From: Myxococcales bacterium | GTDB taxonomy: Bacteria > Myxococcota > Polyangia > Fen-1088 | Length of the DNA: 6,460 bases | Direction: 5' to 3' | NCBI GenBank assembly: GCA_003159055.1 | Contig: PMLH01000121.1 | Coordinates: 1-6,460 of the forward strand | Notes under the pieces: generated by a model | Seen by the model: the letters and a program-made list of their open reading frames with translations, nothing else | What the model was told of the DNA's origin: nothing | The model's database searches: none | Shown: one piece after another, positions 1-5,900 of the stretch | How the letters are laid out: every line of letters begins with the position of its first letter | How positions within the stretch are numbered: position 1 is the stretch's first letter | Position numbers and translations under genes: made by a program

Positions 1-246
1 CGCCCAGGAACCGTGGCACTGTTTGCCAAGGGTGGCTTCTGCTATCCCAGCCTCGACGACCGGCCTCCGGGCGACCTGATGCCGGTGTTTCGCGACGTGC
101 CTGCTGGCAAGCACAGGGTCTATTGTTCCCGTACCAAGCAAAGTCCCAAAGAGCTGGCCGGCGAGGTCGAGCTGCCGCCCGGCGGAAGGATCGAGCGAAC
201 CGTCACCGAGCACGACGGGCACCTAACCATTGCCCACCCCAAGTAA
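1..246 (+). CDS. C-terminal fragment of a protein with a PEGA-like domain (5' end outside window)
   Basis: The frame is open from the first base (codon 1 reads CGC) to a TAA at 244-246, so this is the tail of a longer gene. A GTG at 13 is in frame but is probably internal, because the domain already begins before it. The visible 81 residues resemble a PEGA-type beta domain: a G-T-V-A-L-F opening strand, a C-Y-P-S-L-D-D turn where family members often have a D-G motif, then V-P-A-G-K-H-R-V, which matches the typical 'vPaGrHtv' core, and a final L-P-P-G-G strand before a charged tail. In myxobacteria such domains often sit at the C-terminus of Ser/Thr protein kinases or surface proteins (family knowledge). 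No kinase motif lies inside the window, so the full product is unknown. The next gene starts 45 bases downstream on the same strand. Confidence 0.72.
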   Translation, partial: RPGTVALFAKGGFCYPSLDDRPPGDLMPVFRDVPAGKHRVYCSRTKQSPKELAGEVELPPGGRIERTVTEHDGHLTIAHPK

Positions 247-257
247 GCACCCCCTCG

Positions 258-284
258 TTGCGGAGCGTCCAGTTGTGTTAGCGT
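258..284 (+). promoter_or_regulatory. Possible promoter for the lipoprotein gene at 292
   Basis: In the 45-base gap there is a TTGCGG (258-263) and, after a short 15-base spacer, an extended -10-like TGT-TAGCGT (276-284). The -10 ends seven bases before the GTG start at 292, and no Shine-Dalgarno sequence precedes that GTG. If the promoter is real, the message would be leaderless or nearly so. The spacer is shorter than the usual 16-18, and a GC-rich genome gives such matches by chance. Confidence 0.25.
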
Positions 285-291
285 CGGCCCA

Positions 292-1497
292 GTGACCAGG
301 TTCGGTTGCACGGTCGTCTGCCTTTCGCTCGTGGCGAGCGCCAATGGGGGCTGCCTTCTGTTTAGCGACCCGATCAACAGGGCGCCGACGGTATCGATCA
401 CCTGCTCGCAGAATGGCGCCGCCATCCCGTGCTCGCCGGATCAGGATCCGCCGCCGGAGTTCGTTCGCAACAAGATCGTGTTTCAAGCAGTCGCCTCCGA
501 TCCCGACCAAGCCGCCGATACCCTTCGTTTCGACTGGGCCACCGACAAGAACTGTAGCAACGCGGCCGCTGGGCTCCCAGCTTTCCCGAAGGTCGGTTTC
601 ACCAGCTTTCCTTTCACACCGACCGATCTCATCCCCGGCTGCGTGGCCGTCGTCGTGACCGACACCCAGGGCGCCAGCGCGAGTGCACAGCAGGCCTTCA
701 CAGTGGTGGACCAAGCGCCCACCGCCAAGATCGAGATCGTGCCCGGTCCCGGCCTGGTACTGCCTGAGATCGGGCAGCCGTTCCTGTTGCCCCTGTACGC
801 GAAAGCAACGCTCACGGGCAAGGATTCGACGGACCCGGACGACAATCCCACGCAAGGCGATTTCTTCTGGAACGTGCGCTTGGGGGACACCTTGATCTCG
901 ATGCCGGGCTGCCCCGACCCGAACAAGGAACCCTATCTGTGCACGTTCACGACGGCAACGCCGGGCACCTACTTCGTGCAGCTGGTCGTGAGCGACGGCG
1001 TGCTCAAGAGTGAGCCCACGGCGCAGACCATCCAGGTCGCGGGCGACCAGTTGCCGAGCATCGTCCTCGACTTGGTGCAACCCACGCCACCGCTCTCGCC
1101 CGACGATCCGCCGTTGCAACTGCTCGCCAGTCTCGACAACACCTTCACCATCAACCGCGTCGACGACGATGGCGATCCCTATCCTTCGGCCGATCCGGCG
1201 ACGCCCTATCTCACACCACCGGCCGGCTTCGTCTGGTTCATCCAAACCGGCAGCGATGTCTCCTCGTTCAAGCGTCTAACCGGAGCAAACGGACCCTCCT
1301 ACACCATCCACCCGGGGCCGTTCCATCCCCAGGACAGCATTCGCCTGCGTGTCGAGTATCACGATCGGGTGACGGCCTGCCAGCCCGACTCGCCTGGCTG
1401 TGACGCCGTGTTTAGAGCGTGCGATCGATCGGCTGCGATTTGCTATTCGCCCGATCTGCGCGCGCAATGGGTCACCTGGGCTGTGGTTTTTCGATGA
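292..1497 (+). CDS. Putative lipoprotein with Ig/PKD-like domains
   Basis: The product has 401 residues from a GTG start. Residues 1-20 form a short N-terminal hydrophobic segment ending A-N-G-G before C21, a probable lipid-anchor cysteine; the lipobox is imperfect, with Asn at -3. The mature start C-L-L-F-S-D-P-I-N-R-A-P resembles the beginnings of many myxobacterial surface lipoproteins. Three beta-rich modules follow at about 30-140, 143-250 and 256-401. The first two have PKD/Ig-like features: D-P-D-Q followed by L-R-F-D-W, and G-T-Y-F-V-Q-L-V-V-S-D-G, with A-P-T or L-P-S boundary motifs. The C-terminus holds four cysteines (363, 370, 377, 384) spaced exactly seven apart, then a V-T-W-A-V strand. 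No catalytic motif is seen. It is probably outer-membrane or surface anchored, with a structural or binding role. The next gene starts within its stop codon, implying co-expression. The GTG start has no clear ribosome site and could be misplaced. Confidence 0.8.
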   Translation: MTRFGCTVVCLSLVASANGGCLLFSDPINRAPTVSITCSQNGAAIPCSPDQDPPPEFVRNKIVFQAVASDPDQAADTLRFDWATDKNCSNAAAGLPAFPKVGFTSFPFTPTDLIPGCVAVVVTDTQGASASAQQAFTVVDQAPTAKIEIVPGPGLVLPEIGQPFLLPLYAKATLTGKDSTDPDDNPTQGDFFWNVRLGDTLISMPGCPDPNKEPYLCTFTTATPGTYFVQLVVSDGVLKSEPTAQTIQVAGDQLPSIVLDLVQPTPPLSPDDPPLQLLASLDNTFTINRVDDDGDPYPSADPATPYLTPPAGFVWFIQTGSDVSSFKRLTGANGPSYTIHPGPFHPQDSIRLRVEYHDRVTACQPDSPGCDAVFRACDRSAAICYSPDLRAQWVTWAVVFR

Positions 1498-3647
1498 AGA
1501 GTCTGGCCGCCACACTCTCGCTTCTCGCCATCGCGACCGCGGCATGCGGCGGCGCGAGCAACGGCGCCAAGAAGCGAGATGCGGCCGCCGCGCCAGATGC
1601 AAGCGCCGACGCCGCGATCCGCTGGGACACCGGCAAGGACGGATCCATCGGAGTGCTCGACGGCGGGGCTTCTGGCCGCGACGGCGTTCTTGCCTCCGAT
1701 GCGCCCGCAATGGACGGCGCGGCCAGACCCGATCTGCCTTGGTATGTCCCCGACCTTCCCAACGTCTGCCAGGTGGACATCATACCGGTCACGCCGGCCA
1801 GCCTGGTGAATCTGACGGCCGGGCCGACGGCATTTTTACGCGTGCAGGGAACCGTCGTCTGGGGACAGACCGTGCCATTCCAACCCGACTGGAGCTGGTC
1901 GGTGACCCGGTCTGATGGGCAGCCCATCACCAGCAAGGCGGTCGACGGCGACCCAAGCCAGATACAGTTCCCGATCTCGCTCGCCGGGCGCTACGACATC
2001 ACCGCCGACATCGGCAGCAATTGCAGCGGCAGTGCCCGCGCCCTGGTGCAGGATTCAGTCAACCAATTTCGCGTCTACCACCTGCGTGCGCTGCCGCCCG
2101 CCTCGGCGGCCGCCGCGGTCCCCTACGAAGTCGACGTAAGAATCGCGGCAGGCGGCACGTCGACGACCAGAGACATCGAATTCGATACCGGAGCGCCGGT
2201 GGCCATTGACCCGACCACCGGGCCCGCCTTTCCCCTGGCGGTGGCAGTGCCATCGTACATTCGCATCCAGTCGAGCGGGTCGACATGGGTGACCGACGGG
2301 CGCAGCAGCAACCAAGGCCCTTTCCGGACCGTGCTGGATCTGATGCTGGAATACCAGGTTCTGGTCGTGCCCGACCCGCCCTCCGACGGAAGCCAGGCCC
2401 TTCCGCCCTATCTGCTCAGTCGTTCCACCAGCAGCAACGTGAAGGTCGATGCCCAGTACATCGGCGCATACGCCAATCCGTTGCCGCTCCCGCGAGGCAT
2501 CGCCATCAAAGGGCATCTGCTCGACCCCGATGGCCCCGCCGAAGGCGCCACCATCAGTCTGCACTCGTACCAGTCCTCGACCACGGCCGGGCAGACCGAC
2601 CTGCTGTTTTCCACGGTTGGACGCGCTGCCAGCGACGGTAGCTACGCCCTTCGTGTGAACTCTGCGGGCAACTTCTCCATTGTCGTCATACCGCCGCCAG
2701 GATCGCCGCTGCCCGTGGCCACCCTTGAACAAGTTGAACAAGGGATCAGCCTGACCGATGCCTCGATGGTCGTTCCCGACTTGAACTTCGAGTGGCTGTC
2801 GTTGCCGACCACCGATCTAGAAATCGCCGTGACCTTGCCTGACGGAACCCTGCCGTCCGAGGCCATCGCCGTGCACATCGAGTCCTTGGCCGACGATCCG
2901 CTGCCCGCTGGCGTCTTGACGGTCGGTTCCGGCGTCGACGGTGGCGCCGATTCCTGGTCCAGCCAAGCGGTCGCCACCGTCCGCCGCGACGCCAGCACAG
3001 ATCGCGATGGGAACGTGGCCTTCGCAGCTCTGCCCAAGGGAAGCTATCAAATCACGCTGGCGCCGCCGGCGTCGCTGTCGGACTGGGGGCTCACGACATA
3101 CAGGGCCAGCGCCAAAATGGCCAGCGATGCCTTGCGCATCGGGCTTTCGCTCGCCCCGAAGGTCGTGGTAACGGGTCGTCTCCTCGACGCCAAAGACGAT
3201 GCAACGACCGACTCGGCCGAGGCCACGGTGGTGGCAACCGATCTCGGACATGAAACCATGGCTGCGGTCGTTACGGCGCAGGTGGCCGCCGATGGCAGCT
3301 ACGCCCTTTTCCTCGATTCGGATCGCACCTACAGCTTGGTCGCACAGCCGGCGGCCGGGCGCGGATTGCCCTCCTACGTTCCTCTGTATGGGTTTTCGAC
3401 CGGACGTGGGAGAATGCAGCTTGACGATCAACGCATTCCAAGAGGCGTTCTGGTCGAGGGACACATCACCTACGCGGGCGCGCCGGTTGCCGGGGCCGTG
3501 GTTCAGGCGTTCTGTGTGGGGTTGGCGCCCGACTGTGAAGACCGCACCAACCTGGCGGCCGGGGCGCCCCCGGCGTTCGCATCGGGGATCAGCGACGGCA
3601 GCGGCGGCTACGCCATCTACCTGCCCGACCCGGCGAGCGCAGAATAG
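1494..3647 (+). CDS. Putative lipoprotein with four tandem carboxypeptidase-regulatory-like domains
   Basis: The product has 717 residues. The ATG at 1494 is chosen over in-frame upstream starts (from 1419) because it begins a clean lipoprotein signal (M-K-S-L, then a hydrophobic stretch, then A-T-A-A before C18) and overlaps the preceding stop as ATGA, a common coupling arrangement. Residues 19-92 are an Ala/Asp/Gly-rich, probably disordered tether. Residues 94-185 look Ig-like; 189-330 are a further beta region I cannot name. Four repeats resembling carboxypeptidase-regulatory-like (transthyretin-fold) domains follow at about 334-436, 439-545, 554-640 and 648-717. Repeats 1 and 3 open with a V/I-x-G-H/R-L-L-D strand and have a D-G-S-Y-A-L turn; repeat 2 has L-P-K-G-S-Y-Q-I-T-L and repeat 4 G-S-G-G-Y-A-I. 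These folds bind or scaffold in secreted proteins; no peptidase domain is present. It is likely a surface protein working with the upstream lipoprotein. Function beyond that is unknown. Confidence 0.85.
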   Translation: MKSLAATLSLLAIATAACGGASNGAKKRDAAAAPDASADAAIRWDTGKDGSIGVLDGGASGRDGVLASDAPAMDGAARPDLPWYVPDLPNVCQVDIIPVTPASLVNLTAGPTAFLRVQGTVVWGQTVPFQPDWSWSVTRSDGQPITSKAVDGDPSQIQFPISLAGRYDITADIGSNCSGSARALVQDSVNQFRVYHLRALPPASAAAAVPYEVDVRIAAGGTSTTRDIEFDTGAPVAIDPTTGPAFPLAVAVPSYIRIQSSGSTWVTDGRSSNQGPFRTVLDLMLEYQVLVVPDPPSDGSQALPPYLLSRSTSSNVKVDAQYIGAYANPLPLPRGIAIKGHLLDPDGPAEGATISLHSYQSSTTAGQTDLLFSTVGRAASDGSYALRVNSAGNFSIVVIPPPGSPLPVATLEQVEQGISLTDASMVVPDLNFEWLSLPTTDLEIAVTLPDGTLPSEAIAVHIESLADDPLPAGVLTVGSGVDGGADSWSSQAVATVRRDASTDRDGNVAFAALPKGSYQITLAPPASLSDWGLTTYRASAKMASDALRIGLSLAPKVVVTGRLLDAKDDATTDSAEATVVATDLGHETMAAVVTAQVAADGSYALFLDSDRTYSLVAQPAAGRGLPSYVPLYGFSTGRGRMQLDDQRIPRGVLVEGHITYAGAPVAGAVVQAFCVGLAPDCEDRTNLAAGAPPAFASGISDGSGGYAIYLPDPASAE

Positions 3648-3703
3648 TTGCAGAGACCGATTGACTAGTGGCGCAAGGTCTGCCCCAATTGTCGGGAAGA
3701 TCG

Positions 3704-4558
3704 ATGAAACGTGCACCGCTGACTGCCGTTATGGTTCTTGCCATTGCAGGGGCGATCTCGTCTGCCAACGCGGCGACAGAAGACTCCGACGACGCCGCCG
3801 AGCAGCCCAGCGCCGCGAAGAAGCCGTCCGAAGCCGAGGCGAAGCCGACCTCGCGGCCCGGCACCAAGCCGGACGCTGCCCTGTCGAACCGAGCGCCGCC
3901 GGACGCGGCCGCGGCCCTTGTTCGCGCGGCGGCAGCCTACGAATACGGCGACCTGAACCAGGTGGTCGAAGCGGCCCGGTTCATCACCGAGGGGTCGCTG
4001 CCGGCTACGCAAGAGCAACAAGCGGAGGCATTCCGGCTGCTCGGCATCGGTTTGTACCTCACCAACCGGCCTCTTGGCGCCGAGGCGGCATTCACCGAGC
4101 TTTTGCGCAAAGACCCCCGCGCGCGCTTGGATCCGACCACCACCCGACCCGAGCTGGTGGCTTTTTTCGAAAGCTTGCGCCACCAGCACCTCACGCGCCA
4201 ACGCTCGACGCGCAAGGTGTTTTGGAACTTCATCCCACCCGGTGGCCAGTTTCAGAACGAGGACAACGTGAAGGGCTGGGTGATCCTGGGCGTCGGATTT
4301 GTTGCGGCGGCGACAACCGCAACCAGCTATGCGCTTTTTGAAAAGTGGAAGATCTCCGCCGGAAACCTGTCGACACACTACGACGCGGCGAATGCCATGA
4401 AGACGGTGAACATCGTCAGCGGCGCAGTCCTGATAGCCGTCTACGTCTACGGCGTGATCGATGGCCTCGTCGGCTACAGCAAACCCCTCGACGACAGCCG
4501 CCCACCCGTGTCGCTGCATTTCTTCCCCGGCGGCAGCGGTCTTGGGTTTACCTTCTAG
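3704..4558 (+). CDS. Exported TPR-like protein with two C-terminal membrane segments
   Basis: The product has 284 residues. The ATG at 3704 is chosen because GGAAGA at 3695-3700 is a fair ribosome site and because it starts directly at a signal peptide (M-K-R, then a hydrophobic core, with a likely cut after A-N-A at 23). A GTG at 3668 would only add 12 polar residues. Residues 24-66 are an Ala/Asp/Glu/Lys/Pro-rich linker. Residues 67-160 are helical and TPR-like: an A-A-A-A-Y-E-Y-G-D-L helix, then E-A-F-R-L-L-G-I-G-L-Y with A-E-A-A-F-T-E-L-L. Next comes a W-N-F-I-P-P-G-G-Q-F-Q-N segment (174-185), reminiscent of the P-G-x-G-Q motif before membrane helices in some envelope proteins. Two hydrophobic helices lie at about 191-213 and 235-258. 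It follows the preceding gene by 56 bases with no evident terminator, so it may be the last gene of the envelope operon. The role is unknown; a scaffold for surface assembly is inference. Confidence 0.82.
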   Translation: MKRAPLTAVMVLAIAGAISSANAATEDSDDAAEQPSAAKKPSEAEAKPTSRPGTKPDAALSNRAPPDAAAALVRAAAAYEYGDLNQVVEAARFITEGSLPATQEQQAEAFRLLGIGLYLTNRPLGAEAAFTELLRKDPRARLDPTTTRPELVAFFESLRHQHLTRQRSTRKVFWNFIPPGGQFQNEDNVKGWVILGVGFVAAATTATSYALFEKWKISAGNLSTHYDAANAMKTVNIVSGAVLIAVYVYGVIDGLVGYSKPLDDSRPPVSLHFFPGGSGLGFTF

Positions 4559-4574
4559 CGCCAGCGTGTATACA
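4547..4574 (+). promoter_or_regulatory. Likely promoter of tRNA-Val
   Basis: TTTACC (4547-4552) as a -35 element and TATACA (4569-4574) as a -10 element are separated by 16 bases. The -10 ends 12 bases before the tRNA, allowing a start site near 4581 and a leader of about five bases. The -10 lies in a 10-bp palindrome (GTGTATACAC, 4566-4575). The -35 overlaps the last codons of the upstream gene. No other comparable site lies close to the tRNA. Confidence 0.45.
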
Positions 4575-4586
4575 CTCGCCGACCTC

Positions 4587-4658
4587 AGGCGAGTAGCTCA
4601 GTGGTAGAGCAGGCGCCTTACACGCGCCGGGTCGCAGGTTCAATCCCTGTCTCGCCTA
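4587..4658 (+). tRNA. tRNA-Val: tRNA-Val (anticodon UAC)
   Basis: A full cloverleaf of 72 bases can be folded by hand. The acceptor stem AGGCGAG pairs perfectly with CTCGCCT; the D arm is GCTC/GAGC with loop AGTGGTA. The anticodon arm GGCGC/GCGCC has loop CTTACAC, placing TAC at 4619-4621. The variable loop has five bases. The T arm is GCAGG/CCTGT (one G-U pair) with loop TTCAATC. The discriminator is A (4658). A35, C36 and A73 are valine identity bases, supporting charging with valine and reading of GUA/GUG. CCA is not encoded, so the 3' end must be completed by the CCA-adding enzyme. The 1-72 pair is A-U, less usual than G-C. The start codon of the nuclease gene lies nine bases after the discriminator. 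Confidence 0.95.
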
Positions 4659-4667
4659 CAGGGCGGC
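4659..4667 (+). promoter_or_regulatory. Minimal leader with ribosome-binding site between tRNA and nuclease start
   Basis: The nine bases between the tRNA discriminator and the first ATG contain AGGG (4660-4663), four bases before the ATG at 4668 and ten before a second in-frame ATG at 4674. Either start is usable; the spacing is slightly tight for the first and slightly long for the second. No promoter fits in this gap. The nuclease message therefore probably begins at the tRNA promoter, or at a promoter within the tRNA that I did not identify. Cleavage at the tRNA 3' end would leave a leader of about nine bases. Confidence 0.5.
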
Positions 4668-5870
4668 ATGACCATGGCGAAAAAGAAGACCTCAGCAGAC
4701 GGGGCCATTCCCAACTACGCCAACCTGCTCGACGGCATCGGTGGGCTGCTGGAATCTGCACGCAGGGCGAGCGCCCGCACGGTCAATGCCTTCATGACGG
4801 CGACGTATTGGGAGATCGGCCGGCGGATCGTCGAGCACGAGCAAGGCGGTCGCGACAAGGCCAAGTATGGCGATGCGGTCATCGATCGCCTGGCCAAGGA
4901 CCTCACGGAACGGTTCGGCCGAGGGTTTGGCCGCCGCAACGTGTTCCTGATGCGGGCGTTCTATCTCGCTTGTCCGAGGCCAACCCTGCCGTCGGGGGGC
5001 ACGGGTACCTTGCCCGCAAAGAAAGTGCAGACAGCGTCCGCACTTTCAGAGGCGCCTGCGCCCAACCAAGCAATTGTGCAGACGCTGTCTGCACAATCTT
5101 CCCTTGTCCTACCTCCGGCTGATCTGGTTCGCGCCTTCCCTCTGCCTTGGTCCCACTACGTCCTGCTCATAAGCCGCAGCCGCTCACCCGAAGCCTTCGC
5201 CTTCTACCAAACCGAGGCCTTGCGCGGCGGCTGGTCCGTGCGCCAGCTCCAGCGCCAGATGGACAGCCAGTTCTACGAACGCACGGCCCTGTCGCGCAAC
5301 AAAGCTGCCATGCTCAGCAAGGGCGCCAAACCGCAACCCGGCGACGCCGTCAGCGCCGACGAGGAAATCCGTCATCCCCTTGTCCTCGAATTCCTCAACC
5401 TACGCGACGAATATTCCGAGACCGACCTCGAAGATGCCCTCATCCGCCACCTGGAAACCTTTCTTTTGGAGTTGGGCAACGACTTCGCCTTCATCGGCCG
5501 TCAGCGCCGCCTGCGAATCGACGACGAATGGTATCGCGTGGATCTGCTCTTCTTCCACCGGCGCCTGCGCTGCCTGGTCATCATCGACCTGAAGCTGGGC
5601 CGATTCACCCACGCCGATTCCGGGCAAATGCACCTGTATCTGAACTACGCCCGCGAGCATTGGGTGCAGCCGGGGGAGAATCCTCCCGTCGGCGTCATCT
5701 TGTGCAGCGGAAAAGGCGAAGCCCTCGTCCGCTATGCCACCGGCGCATTGCCAAACAAGCTGCTCGTCCGCGAATACCTCACCGCCCTGCCCGATGAAGA
5801 GCTTCTTTCCACCGAATTGGAGAAGACACGCAGGGAAATCGAGGCGGGAAGCCATCTCCGCGACGGATGA
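4668..5870 (+). CDS. DUF1016/YhcG-type PD-(D/E)xK nuclease-domain protein
   Basis: The product has 400 residues (398 if the second ATG at 4674 is used). The N-terminal region (about 16-101) matches the DUF1016 N-terminal domain: N-Y-A-N-L-L-D-G-I, a helix with T-Y-W-E-I-G-R-R-I-V-E, K-Y-G-D-A-V-I-D-R-L-A-K-D-L, and F-G-R-G-F-G-R-R-N-V-F-L-M-R. Residues 102-156 are a variable linker that carries two encoded palindromes. The family core resumes at P-W-S-H-Y (160-164), then W-S-V-R-Q-L-Q-R-Q. The C-terminal part is a PD-(D/E)xK fold: D292 in Y-R-V-D-L-L-F-F, D307-L-K309 in I-I-D-L-K-L-G, and Q320-x3-Y324, a motif of RecB-like nucleases. The catalytic residues all appear present, so it should be active on DNA, though substrate and biology of this family are poorly defined. 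Relatives are often found in accessory or defence-rich regions (general knowledge). It abuts a tRNA gene upstream and faces an antitoxin-like gene downstream. Confidence 0.93.
   Translation: MTMAKKKTSADGAIPNYANLLDGIGGLLESARRASARTVNAFMTATYWEIGRRIVEHEQGGRDKAKYGDAVIDRLAKDLTERFGRGFGRRNVFLMRAFYLACPRPTLPSGGTGTLPAKKVQTASALSEAPAPNQAIVQTLSAQSSLVLPPADLVRAFPLPWSHYVLLISRSRSPEAFAFYQTEALRGGWSVRQLQRQMDSQFYERTALSRNKAAMLSKGAKPQPGDAVSADEEIRHPLVLEFLNLRDEYSETDLEDALIRHLETFLLELGNDFAFIGRQRRLRIDDEWYRVDLLFFHRRLRCLVIIDLKLGRFTHADSGQMHLYLNYAREHWVQPGENPPVGVILCSGKGEALVRYATGALPNKLLVREYLTALPDEELLSTELEKTRREIEAGSHLRDG
4997..5015. repeat. Third, weaker palindrome in the nuclease linker
   Basis: GGGCACGG and CCTTGCCC flank a GTA centre, with seven of eight pairs matching. 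It lies just upstream of the two stronger 25-bp palindromes but has a different sequence and is not at the same spacing. In GC-rich DNA this could be chance. Confidence 0.3.
5022..5046. repeat. 25-bp in-frame palindrome, copy 1, in nuclease linker
   Basis: Arms AAAGTGCAGAC and GTCCGCACTTT flank an AGC centre; ten of eleven pairs match, with a single A/C mismatch. It encodes K-V-Q-T-A-S-A-L (V is residue 120). The same 14-base sequence, 5025-5038, occurs in exact reverse complement at 5081-5094 in copy 2. The element lies between the two conserved domains of the nuclease. Confidence 0.85.
5073..5097. repeat. 25-bp in-frame perfect palindrome, copy 2, in nuclease linker
   Basis: Arms ATTGTGCAGAC and GTCTGCACAAT flank a GCT centre; all eleven pairs match. 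It encodes I-V-Q-T-L-S-A-Q (V is residue 137). Its centre is the reverse complement of the centre of copy 1, and the two centres are 51 bases (17 codons) apart, so the reading frame and the V-Q-T-x-S-A peptide are kept. Between the copies is a separate 8-bp palindrome, AGGCGCCT (5050-5057). Confidence 0.9.
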
Positions 5871-5900
5871 CGGTTGCGTCCGCAAAAGACTACAACGCTG

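Noticed and set aside
223..1245. Long open frame on the minus strand (340 codons) opposite the first lipoprotein
   Set aside because: The product is Arg/Gly/Val-rich with no domain. Such antisense frames are common in GC-rich DNA, and the + strand frame has a signal-like segment and domain structure.
3648..3703. Terminator between the second lipoprotein and the TPR-like gene
   Set aside because: No convincing stem with a following T-run; read-through is more likely.
2817..3716. Long open frame on the minus strand (299 codons) opposite the second lipoprotein
   Set aside because: It is a low-information Arg/Gly-rich product lying antisense to well-formed beta repeats; a GC-rich shadow frame.
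3199..4341. 380-codon + strand frame bridging the second lipoprotein and the TPR-like gene
   Set aside because: It runs across the 3' end of one gene and most of the next in a different frame, is very Arg/Pro/Ser-rich and lacks any domain.
3665..4519. 284-codon minus-strand frame opposite the TPR-like gene
   Set aside because: No recognisable domain; the + strand frame has a signal peptide, a ribosome site and membrane helices.
5871..5900. Possible bidirectional terminator between the convergent genes
   Set aside because: No stable hairpin followed by a T-run could be found in the 30 bases.
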